This document shows positions 31,826 through 39,427 of a DNA stretch of 64,000 nt, one piece after another. The DNA lies in the NCBI RefSeq assembly GCF_001696615.3, contig NZ_CP032279.1, positions 1,302,001 through 1,366,000 of the forward strand, read 5' to 3'. The DNA comes from Acinetobacter sp. WCHAc010034. GTDB lineage: Bacteria; Pseudomonadota; Gammaproteobacteria; Pseudomonadales; Moraxellaceae. The notes under the pieces were generated by a model that was not told the origin of the DNA, ran no database searches, and was given only the letters and a program-made list of their open reading frames with translations. The translations under genes were made by a program, and so were the position numbers. Each line of letters opens with the position of its first letter. Position 1 is the first letter of the stretch.

Positions 31826-32749
31826 ATGCGTCATTCTTTTTATTTTTATGCAGGCCTGCTGTGTTTTGCCGGCATTGCTCCAGCTTTTGCCAATCAGCCG
31901 GCTGAAGAAGCTGCAGCTGCGGAGGCAGCCAGCCTATCAAAAACGCAGCAGCTGGCCCAAGCTGCGCTGACTAAATCGTCTGAAGTTGCTAAAAAGCTAT
32001 CAGTCAATGCCAATGCAGCGCAGGCTGATGAGGAAAAAGACCCTTTTGAAGCGTTCAACCGCAAGATGTATGCTTTCAATGAGGCTTTGGATAACGGCAT
32101 TGCGCGCCCGCTTGCAATTCAGTATGTAGAAAAAGTGCCTGATGAGGTCCGCAGCTCATACCGCCAGTTCCGCAAAAATTTAAATGAGCCGTGGAATGCG
32201 GTCAATCAGCTGATACAGGGCCGACCGGCGCGCGCCGCCAAGTCTTTAGGCCGCTTTACTGTAAATACGCTGACCACTTTGGGTTTTGCTGATCCTGCGC
32301 GCCGCCTGAACTTAACTTCTGAAGCGGAAGGCTTCGGCATTACTTTAGGCTACTACGGCGTGCCTTCCGGCCCTTATCTGGTGCTGCCGGTTTTTGGCCC
32401 AAGCACCATCCGCGAAGGCGCAGGCCTTGCGGTAGACAGCCAGGCGCGCCCGCAGAAATACCTGCTTGAAGATCATGATGGCGCATACTGGTCCGAACAG
32501 GCCCTGCGCGGCATTGATGCGCGCTCGCAGCTTTTAGACCTGGAAAGCACCTTGCAGGGCGACAAATACGCGCAAATCCGCGATTTTTATCTGCAGCGCA
32601 TCAGCTTTGCCGTCAGCGAGAAAAAAGGCATTGCGGAAGACAGCCTGTTTTTTGATGATGATGCGGAACTGGATGAAGATGCAGATCCTGCTGCCGATGC
32701 GCCGGAGAACTCTTCAGAAGATGATTCCGGCAATGCCGCCACAGAATAA
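31826..32749 (+). CDS. mlaA: MlaA/VacJ outer-membrane lipid-asymmetry protein
   Basis: 307 residues. MlaA sits in the outer membrane with porins and removes mislocalised phospholipids from the outer leaflet, passing them to MlaC and the MlaFEDB ABC transporter. The MlaA domain is clear: DPFEAFNRKMYAFNEALD (about 72-89), a channel region, and PSGPYLVLPVFGPSTIREG. The signal peptide appears to be type I (APAFA then NQP); the Cys at residue 13 (LLCFAG) is not in a proper lipobox, unlike enterobacterial MlaA, which is a lipoprotein. N- and C-terminal extensions are Ala- and Asp/Glu-rich. CAGGA ribosome-binding site. The mlaFEDCB genes are not adjacent, which is common outside E. coli. Confidence 0.92.
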   Translation: MRHSFYFYAGLLCFAGIAPAFANQPAEEAAAAEAASLSKTQQLAQAALTKSSEVAKKLSVNANAAQADEEKDPFEAFNRKMYAFNEALDNGIARPLAIQYVEKVPDEVRSSYRQFRKNLNEPWNAVNQLIQGRPARAAKSLGRFTVNTLTTLGFADPARRLNLTSEAEGFGITLGYYGVPSGPYLVLPVFGPSTIREGAGLAVDSQARPQKYLLEDHDGAYWSEQALRGIDARSQLLDLESTLQGDKYAQIRDFYLQRISFAVSEKKGIAEDSLFFDDDAELDEDADPAADAPENSSEDDSGNAATE

Positions 32750-32819
32750 GCGTGTTTTTCATCCAGCTGGAGGCGATTTTTTCCTCCAGCAATGATTTGC
32801 TTGCTATAGTAGTTGAACA

Positions 32820-33818
32820 ATGCCAGCCCAAGGGCCATCCTATTTCTTTATGTATTTCATTCAGCCGACGCGTGATATTCCCTATTTAGATCAGGTTATC
32901 GCAGCACTGCCCAGTGTTCAGATGATTAATATTGAAGATCTCGATTTGTATGATCCAACGATTATCGCGATTGCAGATGCCGCCGACTATTTAGCGCATA
33001 AATGGGCGCTGCCGACCATTGTGCTGGCTTTTGAAAATGAAGGCGCCGCGCTGGCGCTGGCATGGGAACAGGGCGCCTTGGCCGGCTGGCTGTGGAATCA
33101 GCTGCCGGCAAATCCGCAGCAGGCTTTAATTAAGATTGATGCGCAGTACAAGCGCAACCAGGACAGCCGCGACCTGCCTTCGGCTGCCGAACTGCAAAAG
33201 AAGCTGCTGCCCAATCCTATCGAACTGACCAACTATAAAGTTGAAACTTTTTTCCAGCCCTCCGCCTACCTGTCCGGCGACTGGTACGATTACTGGAAAA
33301 TCAGCGATAAGGAAATCATCTTTTATTTGGCCGATGTTTCCGGCCACGGCGTCACCAGCAGCCTGCTGACGTCATGGATGGCGGCCTTTCACGGGCGCTC
33401 CAAAACCCCGCGCGAACTGATTAAAAAGCTGAACGGCATGCTGGTGCAGGAAAATATTGAAAAGCACATTACCATGCTTGCGGGCATCCTGAATCTGGAA
33501 ACGCATCTGCTGCGCTGGTCCAGCGCAGGGCATTATCCGCCCGCCATTTTATTTGAGCCGAATCAGGAGCCGAAGATTTTAACCACCAGCAGCTTTCCGC
33601 TGGGCTTAACCGAAGATTTGGAAGTAGAAGAATTCGAGTGTATTTTAAATAAGCACGCAAAATTCATTATTTGCTCAGACGGCGCGCTGGAGCCTTTTGA
33701 CGGCGGCTTGAATGAGCAGCTGGGGCAATTGGTGCATCATTTGCAAAATCAATCATTTCAAGCGCCTGACCACGTTGCGGACGATATTGCCATCTTAAGT
33801 TTATGCCGAATGAATTAA
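32820..33818 (+). CDS. gigA: PP2C-type SpoIIE/RsbU phosphatase, GigA-like
   Basis: 332 residues: an N-terminal receiver-like region (about 1-115, without an obvious phosphorylation site), then a PP2C/SpoIIE phosphatase domain with metal-binding Asp in LSGDWYDYW (Asp154), YLADVSGHGV (Asp172), ICSDGALE and HVADDIAIL. It matches GigA of Acinetobacter baumannii, which dephosphorylates the STAS protein GigB in a stress-tolerance and virulence pathway; the next gene is the GigB-like STAS protein. An alternative start is the ATG at 32850 (giving MYFIQPTRD); the 32820 ATG follows a TATAGT sequence closely, so the shorter form is quite possible. Confidence 0.82.
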   Translation: MPAQGPSYFFMYFIQPTRDIPYLDQVIAALPSVQMINIEDLDLYDPTIIAIADAADYLAHKWALPTIVLAFENEGAALALAWEQGALAGWLWNQLPANPQQALIKIDAQYKRNQDSRDLPSAAELQKKLLPNPIELTNYKVETFFQPSAYLSGDWYDYWKISDKEIIFYLADVSGHGVTSSLLTSWMAAFHGRSKTPRELIKKLNGMLVQENIEKHITMLAGILNLETHLLRWSSAGHYPPAILFEPNQEPKILTTSSFPLGLTEDLEVEEFECILNKHAKFIICSDGALEPFDGGLNEQLGQLVHHLQNQSFQAPDHVADDIAILSLCRMN

Positions 33819-33930
33819 TTGATTAATCAGCTATTTAGACTTTTTACCCAGCTTATAAGACTGTTGGCTACTTGAGTAAGCAGTGGCCCTATGGGATAAT
33901 TTTCTATCCTTCTCTGCAAATGGCATTTAT

Positions 33931-34452
33931 ATGTCAACCGGTCATGTTGAATATGCAAGCTTGAATGGAACGCATATTTTTAAGCTTATTGGCGAAGTGC
34001 GTGCTCAATCCTGCATTAGTTTAGACAAGTTACTCAATAAGATTGAACAGCAAGAAAATGTCATCGGCGCGATCGTAGATTTAACCCAAGCGACATTTAT
34101 TGACAGTACAGTTTTAGGTGTTTTGGCTAAACTGGGCTTAAAGCTCAAGCAAATCCACCACATTCAGGCAGTCATGCTGTCTACAAACTCAGATATCACA
34201 ACACTGGCCAACAGCATGGGCCTGGGGCAGGTATTTGTGATTCTTGATTACTGCGGCGATCCGAAAGTCTGCACGCGCGCCTTAATGGAAGAGCATATTA
34301 CCCACGGCGGCATGCTGAATACCGTTTTAGATGCGCACAAAACCCTGATGAAGCTCAATGAAAGCAATCAGAATATGTTTGAGCCGCTGGTCAAGCAGCT
34401 GCAGAAAGAACAGGACAGCCTGGACAAAAAAGCTGTGCAGCAGAACGCCTAG
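33931..34452 (+). CDS. gigB: STAS-domain anti-anti-sigma-factor-like protein, GigB-like
   Basis: About 173 residues with a STAS domain (residues 8-110): the phospho-acceptor motif FIDSTVLGVLAKLG carries Ser59, the expected site, followed by a C-terminal helical extension. GigB of Acinetobacter is the phosphoswitch downstream of GigA and has been tied to the nitrogen phosphotransferase system and antibiotic stress. An upstream in-frame GTG at 33883 is open, but the ATG at 33931 gives the STAS domain a natural start. It lies 112 bases after gigA. No anti-sigma kinase gene is adjacent. Confidence 0.82.
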   Translation: MSTGHVEYASLNGTHIFKLIGEVRAQSCISLDKLLNKIEQQENVIGAIVDLTQATFIDSTVLGVLAKLGLKLKQIHHIQAVMLSTNSDITTLANSMGLGQVFVILDYCGDPKVCTRALMEEHITHGGMLNTVLDAHKTLMKLNESNQNMFEPLVKQLQKEQDSLDKKAVQQNA

Positions 34453-34485
34453 CCGGTTCAGCAACTTCAGAGACCTTCAGCGATT

Positions 34486-35310
34486 ATGACTTTCCTTTCC
34501 GCAGCCCAGATGAATTCCCAAAATGATATTGAAGCGAACTTCACTGTCATTGAATCGCTGATCCGGCAGAGCAAAGCGCAGGGCGCAAGCCTGATCGTCT
34601 TTCCTGAAAACTTCGCCTGCTTCGCTGCCGGCAAGCAGCGTGAAACCGCCACCCAGTTTGAAGCGATTCAGCAGCGCCTGGAACAGCTGGCGCATCAGCA
34701 TCAGATATGGATTGTTGCCGGCACGCTGCCCTGCCCGTTCCGCCCGGACGGCTCCGTCATTCAGGACGGCCGCGTGCGCACCGCCAGCCTCTGCATCAGC
34801 CCGGAAAAAACCGAAGCGCGCTACGACAAAATCCATTTGTTTGATGTGCAGGTCGGCGATGCGGTTGGCGGCTATCAGGAATCCAGATTCTTTGAACCGG
34901 GCACAGATGCGGTTGTGGCCAAAACGCCATTTGGCAATATTGGCCTGATGGTCTGCTACGACCTGCGCTTTCCCGAACTGGCGCTGACGCTGCGCGCGCA
35001 GGGCGCGGATATTCTCACGGCGCCGGCAGCGTTCACCCACACCACCGGCGAACAGCACTGGCAGCTGTTGCTTCAGGCGCGCGCCATGGACAGCCAGTGC
35101 GCGGTGCTGGGCGCTGCGCAGCAGGGCTGGCACGGCGAAAAGCGCCAAACCTGGGGCCATACCGGCGCAGCCGGCTGCCGCGGCCAGCTGCTGGATATTC
35201 ACCATGCCGAAGGCGCTGGACTGATTACCGTGCCGTTTGATGCCGCCGAACAGGCCAAGCTCCGCGAGTCCATGCCGCTAATCCAGCACCGGGTGCTGCT
35301 GCAGTATTAA
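34486..35310 (+). CDS. Nitrilase-superfamily amidohydrolase (Nit1/deaminated-glutathione-amidase-like)
   Basis: 274-residue carbon-nitrogen hydrolase. The Glu-Lys-Cys triad is visible: Glu41 in VFPENF, Lys115 in YDKIHLFD and Cys157 in MVCYDLRFPE. The Nit1/Nit2-like branch (KIHLFDV, YDLRFPELA) includes deaminated glutathione amidase, a metabolite-repair enzyme, and omega-amidase, so these are the likeliest activities; the exact substrate is uncertain. It starts 33 bases after gigB on the same strand. The large open frame on the opposite strand here is a shadow. Confidence 0.88.
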   Translation: MTFLSAAQMNSQNDIEANFTVIESLIRQSKAQGASLIVFPENFACFAAGKQRETATQFEAIQQRLEQLAHQHQIWIVAGTLPCPFRPDGSVIQDGRVRTASLCISPEKTEARYDKIHLFDVQVGDAVGGYQESRFFEPGTDAVVAKTPFGNIGLMVCYDLRFPELALTLRAQGADILTAPAAFTHTTGEQHWQLLLQARAMDSQCAVLGAAQQGWHGEKRQTWGHTGAAGCRGQLLDIHHAEGAGLITVPFDAAEQAKLRESMPLIQHRVLLQY

Positions 35311-35437
35311 TCCTCCCGCGCTTTTAGCGCCTGCCCTGATACAGTCCCGCTGCCGATAAAAATTACAAAATCACTGCTTATTATTCCAGCAAAATATTCC
35401 ACGATAACAGCTCGCATTTAATCCGCAGGGAACAAAC

Positions 35438-35863
35438 ATGGCTTTAGAAAAAGCAGTATATACCGCAAAAGCGAAAGCAACGGGCGGCCGCGACGGCAGG
35501 GCAACCTCTTCGGACGGCATTTTAGATGTGCAGCTGGCCGTGCCTAAGGAAATGGGCGGCGCCGGCGGCGGCACCAACCCTGAGCAGCTTTTCGCCGCCG
35601 GCTATTCAGCCTGTTTTTTAGGCGCAATGAAATTTGTAGCAGGCCGGGATAAATTGAACATCGCCAAAGATGCGTATATTGAAGGCGAAATCGGCATTGG
35701 CCCTATTCCAACCGGCTTCGGCATAGAAGCCACCTTAAATATTCACCTGGAAGGCATGGACCCGGCCGAAGCGCGCCAGCTGGTAGACGCAGCGCATATT
35801 GTCTGCCCTTATTCCAATGCGACCCGCAATAATATCAATGTCACATTGAATGTGATTACTTAA
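35438..35863 (+). CDS. ohr: Organic hydroperoxide resistance protein
   Basis: 141-residue Ohr/OsmC-family thiol peroxidase that reduces organic and fatty-acid hydroperoxides, using lipoyl proteins as reductant. The two active cysteines are present: Cys59 in GYSACFLGAM and Cys123 in AHIVCPYSNATR; the partner Arg in GGRDGRA and Glu50 also occur. Length and N-terminus (ALEKAVYTAKA) are standard. GCAGGGAAC ribosome-binding site. The usual repressor gene ohrR is not adjacent, and I found no clear OhrR palindrome upstream. Confidence 0.94.
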   Translation: MALEKAVYTAKAKATGGRDGRATSSDGILDVQLAVPKEMGGAGGGTNPEQLFAAGYSACFLGAMKFVAGRDKLNIAKDAYIEGEIGIGPIPTGFGIEATLNIHLEGMDPAEARQLVDAAHIVCPYSNATRNNINVTLNVIT

Positions 35864-35954
35864 GCGCTGGCTGCATCTATCCTGAAATTGAAGCAGCTGT
35901 TTCAGGATAGAACGCTTCCGCATTTTGAAGGCGTTTAGCACGCATTAAGCATAA

Positions 35955-35980
35955 AAAAATCAGGCAAATGCCTGATTTTT
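35955..35980. terminator. Bidirectional terminator between ohr and gspE
   Basis: Eleven-bp stem AAAAATCAGGC / GCCTGATTTTT with a four-base loop, flanked by A and T runs, between converging genes. Confidence 0.88.
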
Positions 35981-35995
35981 TTATTATGGGCGCAA

Positions 35996-37489
35996 TCATG
36001 CTGCTGCTTCGGCTTCATTGGTCACGCGCAGCACTTCTTCCAGCGTGGTTTTGCCGGCCAGCACCTTGCGCAGGCCATCGTCGCGGATTGAGCCGGAGTG
36101 CTTGCGCGCATAGGCTTCAACTTCAAACTCAGGCGCATTGCCGTGAATCAGGCGGCGCATCTGCTCATCGACCGGCACAATTTCATAAATGGCGGTACGG
36201 CCGTTAAAACCGCTATGCGAACAGTGATCGCAGCCTTTCGGCTTCGGCAATTGCAGTTCAGCCTCATGCTCAATATGGGCAAACAGCTGCTGTTCAAAAT
36301 CATCGGCGGCATGCCAAGTGGCGCAATGCGCGCACAGGGTGCGCACCAGGCGCTGCGCAATCACGCCGATTAATGAGCTGGACAGCAGGAACGGCTCAAT
36401 GCCCATGTCCTTGAGGCGGGTCACGGCGCCAATCGCGGTATTGGTATGCAGGGTCGAAAGCACCAGATGGCCGGTCAAAGACGCCTGCACGGCAATTTCC
36501 GCAGTTTCCAGATCGCGGATTTCGCCGACCATCACCACATCCGGGTCTTGGCGGAGCATGGCTTTCAGCGCGCGGGCAAAAGTCATATCCACTTTGCTGT
36601 TGACCTGCGTCTGGCCGATGCCTTCCAGCTGATATTCAATCGGGTCTTCGGCAGTCAAAATGTTTTTTGAGCCGTCATTCAGGTCAGACAGTGCCGCATA
36701 CAAGGTAGTGGTTTTACCTGAACCGGTCGGGCCGGTAACCAAAATAATGCCGTGCGGACGGTGCACCAGCACTTTCAGGCGCTCATAGTCATTATTCATC
36801 AGGCCCAGATGGGTCATGTTCAGGCGCCCCGCCTGCTTGTCCAGCAAGCGCATCACCACGCGCTCACCGTAGGACGACGGCAGGGTCGACACGCGGACAT
36901 CCACTTCGCGCCCAGCCAGGCGCAGCGAAATGCGCCCATCCTGCGGCACGCGCTTTTCAGCAATATCCAGCTTGGCCATGACCTTGATCCGCGACACCAG
37001 CAAGGGCGCCAGCTCGCGGCGCGGCTGCACGATTTCACGCAGCTGGCCGTCCACCCGCAGGCGCACGGATAATTTCTTTTCAAAAGATTCAATATGGATG
37101 TCGGATGCGCCCACGCGGATGGCTTCCGACAGCAGGGCGTTAATCAGGCGCACAATCGGCGCATCATCTTCCTGATCCATCAGGTCTTCGGCTTCCGGCA
37201 CCGAGTCCGCCAAACTGAGCAGATCCGGATGGTCTTCCAGACCGGCAGCCACCTGCTGCGACTCACCGGTATCGCCGGCAAAGCTGGAACTGAGCAGCTG
37301 ATTGAATTCCTGATCGGTGCATAACTGGTGCTGCGCGGCGTGCCCCAAAAAGCGGCGCGCTTCCTGCAGCGCCGGCAAAGGCGTGCTGCTGCGGCGCACA
37401 ATAACCGCCTGATCGCCCTCATAGCGGAGCAGAACGCCGTGGCGCTTGGCAAAACTGTAGGGTATTTGTAATTGTTTGAGCATTTGCAT
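35996..37489 (-). CDS. gspE: Type II secretion ATPase GspE
   Basis: About 497 residues. Cytoplasmic ATPase that powers the pseudopilus of the type II secretion system, which exports folded periplasmic proteins such as lipases. Visible: Walker A GPTGSGKTTT, Asp box and Walker B (DPDVVMVGEIRD), His box, and the tetracysteine zinc motif CAHC...CDHC near residues 405-450, which distinguishes GspE/PilB types. N-terminal GspE-N domain precedes. No gspF or other gsp gene is adjacent, in line with the scattered gsp genes of Acinetobacter. Start ATG at 37489 is followed by another ATG two codons later; no strong ribosome-binding site. Confidence 0.9.
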   Translation of the reverse strand: MQMLKQLQIPYSFAKRHGVLLRYEGDQAVIVRRSSTPLPALQEARRFLGHAAQHQLCTDQEFNQLLSSSFAGDTGESQQVAAGLEDHPDLLSLADSVPEAEDLMDQEDDAPIVRLINALLSEAIRVGASDIHIESFEKKLSVRLRVDGQLREIVQPRRELAPLLVSRIKVMAKLDIAEKRVPQDGRISLRLAGREVDVRVSTLPSSYGERVVMRLLDKQAGRLNMTHLGLMNNDYERLKVLVHRPHGIILVTGPTGSGKTTTLYAALSDLNDGSKNILTAEDPIEYQLEGIGQTQVNSKVDMTFARALKAMLRQDPDVVMVGEIRDLETAEIAVQASLTGHLVLSTLHTNTAIGAVTRLKDMGIEPFLLSSSLIGVIAQRLVRTLCAHCATWHAADDFEQQLFAHIEHEAELQLPKPKGCDHCSHSGFNGRTAIYEIVPVDEQMRRLIHGNAPEFEVEAYARKHSGSIRDDGLRKVLAGKTTLEEVLRVTNEAEAAA

Positions 37490-37582
37490 CACAGTTTATA
37501 ATGATGAAAAAATTGATTTGAGTGTACTCTAAGCGCATGACAGCGTGAAGTCTGTTTTTTCAGGTTTTATTACAGAGGGAAA

Positions 37583-38410
37583 ATGCCATTGTCTTTACAG
37601 AATGACGGACTGGAAACGGAAGCGCCTAAGCTGAAATGGTGGGGAGAGCATCACTTTGAGCTGAACCGGCCAAAATCATGGCAGTTCGGCTCCCTGCTGT
37701 TCCGGCTGACCCGCGGCCTGCAGGAATGGCGCCTGGAATATCACCGCCCGGCTGTGCAGTATGACTATGAGCAGCAGTGGCATCAGATCAATGATCCTGA
37801 ATTCGCCTTTCCGCAGCCGGTCAAGGTCGAGCGCTACATGTTTAAAAATACCCATGAAAGCATTCAGCTCATGCCGCGGCTGGCTGACCGCTCGGTGGTG
37901 ATTAAGCCGGTTGATCCGATTTATATTCCCGCCGGACAGCGCGGCACCCTGTACATCAGCACCCCGCTGTGGATTGCCGGTTTTGCTGACGGGCAAAGGG
38001 AGCCTTTATTTGAACTGCCGGTGATTCTGCCGAAAGACACCTGGTTCGGCCCGAATATGTGCGTGGGGGAAATCTGCTACGCGACCGCTGTAGACGGCAG
38101 GACAGAGCTGCATCAGCTGAAAACCCGCGCCTTCCGCGCCGTGACGCCGATTGAATTCCACAACATCAGCCATCAGCAGCTGCGCTTTGACCGCATGAAT
38201 GTGCCGATTCCCGCCCTGCCTTTATTTTACAGCGAGAGCACCGGCCGCCTGTGGACTTCGCAGATTAAAGTGCTGCATGAAGCTTCAGACAGGCCGCCGC
38301 GCATCCGGATTGAAAACCGCACCCCGCCGCTGGCCGGCGAAGTGACTTATGTGCATCCGCCTAGAGAGCCGGCGGGCGCCCTGTTCAACATGTTCGATTC
38401 ATTTTTCTAA
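37583..38410 (+). CDS. DUF432 family protein
   Basis: 275 residues of unknown function, DUF432 family. No signal peptide or membrane segment; the sequence is mainly beta-rich with conserved LNRPKSWQFGSLLFRLTR, YIPAGQRGTLYISTP and ENRTPPLAGEVTYVHPPRE. DUF432 proteins are often encoded next to MscS-type channels, and here an MscS gene starts nine bases after its stop, so a role as partner or regulator of that channel is reasonable inference. Good GAGGG ribosome-binding site. Divergent from gspE across a 93-base region. Confidence 0.78.
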   Translation: MPLSLQNDGLETEAPKLKWWGEHHFELNRPKSWQFGSLLFRLTRGLQEWRLEYHRPAVQYDYEQQWHQINDPEFAFPQPVKVERYMFKNTHESIQLMPRLADRSVVIKPVDPIYIPAGQRGTLYISTPLWIAGFADGQREPLFELPVILPKDTWFGPNMCVGEICYATAVDGRTELHQLKTRAFRAVTPIEFHNISHQQLRFDRMNVPIPALPLFYSESTGRLWTSQIKVLHEASDRPPRIRIENRTPPLAGEVTYVHPPREPAGALFNMFDSFF

Positions 38411-38419
38411 GGGGCAATC

Positions 38420-39343
38420 ATGGCTGATACTAATATTCCCGCAGAAATCGCCAGCAGCCTGAAAGGCATTTTCGGCAGCATCAATGCCGACCGCCTGACC
38501 GAACTGCTGGTTGCCCTGATGCTGAGCCTGATTGGCTTTTTAATTGCGCGCTTTGTTTCCAATACTTTTATCCGCACCATCGGCAGCCGCTTCAACGCGC
38601 ATCAGCAGCTGGTCTGGCGCCGCGGCATTTTCTATTTCATTTTTCTGATTTTTGTGATGGCCAGCTTAAAGGAAGCCGGCTTTAAGCTCAGCGTATTTTT
38701 AGGCGCGGCCGGCATCCTGACTGTGGCCTTGGGTTTCGCTTCGCAGACGTCCGCCTCCAACCTGATCAGCGGCATGTTCCTGATTGGCGAAGGCTCATTT
38801 GAGATTGGCGATACTATTCAAATCACCCTGATCCGCGGCAACAGCATTGAAGGCGAAGTGATTTCGATTGACCTGCTGTCGGTAAAGCTGCTGACCCAAG
38901 ACAATGTCTATGTGCGCCTGCCGAATGAGCAGCTGATCCGCGCGCCGGTGCATAACCTGTCCAAGTTTCCGATCCGGCGCATTCCGATTACGCTGGCGAT
39001 TAATTTTCACGAAGACATTATCAAGGTGCGCGAAGTGCTGCTGGATGTGGCCCAGAAATATCCGCTGGTGCTGGCTGACCCGAAGCCGGCCGTAACGGTA
39101 ACGGCATTCCGCGAATCGTCGATTGAACTGCTGTTTGCGGTCTGGTGCCAGCAGGAAAACTTCCTGAAAGTGCGCGATGAGATGCAGGAGCGCATCCGCA
39201 ACGGCTTTCTGGAAAACCAGATTGAGATTCCTGTGCCGAAGATGGGCTTTGTCGACCATCCGCTATCGCGCCCTGTGCAGCCAGATGAAGTTGACCGCTA
39301 TGCCAATGCGCAGGAAATCAAGCGTGAACCGAATTTGAAATAA
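38420..39343 (+). CDS. MscS-family small mechanosensitive channel
   Basis: 307 residues. Three N-terminal transmembrane helices (about 24-45, 72-92 and 96-125), with the pore-lining TM3 containing the Gly/Ala pattern LGAAGILTVALGFASQTSASN, then the beta domain (MFLIGEGSFEIGDTIQI) and the cytosolic cage. Such channels open under membrane tension and release solutes in hypo-osmotic shock. Length is close to E. coli MscS (286). Starts nine bases after the DUF432 gene, so the two form an operon. Confidence 0.93.
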   Translation: MADTNIPAEIASSLKGIFGSINADRLTELLVALMLSLIGFLIARFVSNTFIRTIGSRFNAHQQLVWRRGIFYFIFLIFVMASLKEAGFKLSVFLGAAGILTVALGFASQTSASNLISGMFLIGEGSFEIGDTIQITLIRGNSIEGEVISIDLLSVKLLTQDNVYVRLPNEQLIRAPVHNLSKFPIRRIPITLAINFHEDIIKVREVLLDVAQKYPLVLADPKPAVTVTAFRESSIELLFAVWCQQENFLKVRDEMQERIRNGFLENQIEIPVPKMGFVDHPLSRPVQPDEVDRYANAQEIKREPNLK

Positions 39344-39427
39344 AGCATTGCGGCGCGGAATGCCTGCGGATGAACAATCCAGCATTCAGCTGAAGGGGCA
39401 GCGCAGCCGCATCTATAACAGCGCCGG

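Noticed and set aside
32766..32790. Hairpin GCTGGAGG / CCTCCAGC after mlaA
   Set aside because: The T run lies in the loop, not after the stem; could be a weak mlaA 3' structure but does not meet the terminator pattern.
34477..35205. 242-residue open frame on the minus strand inside the nitrilase-family gene
   Set aside because: Antisense to a gene with intact catalytic residues; the translation is low in recognisable structure and rich in Arg/Ala as expected of a GC-rich shadow frame.
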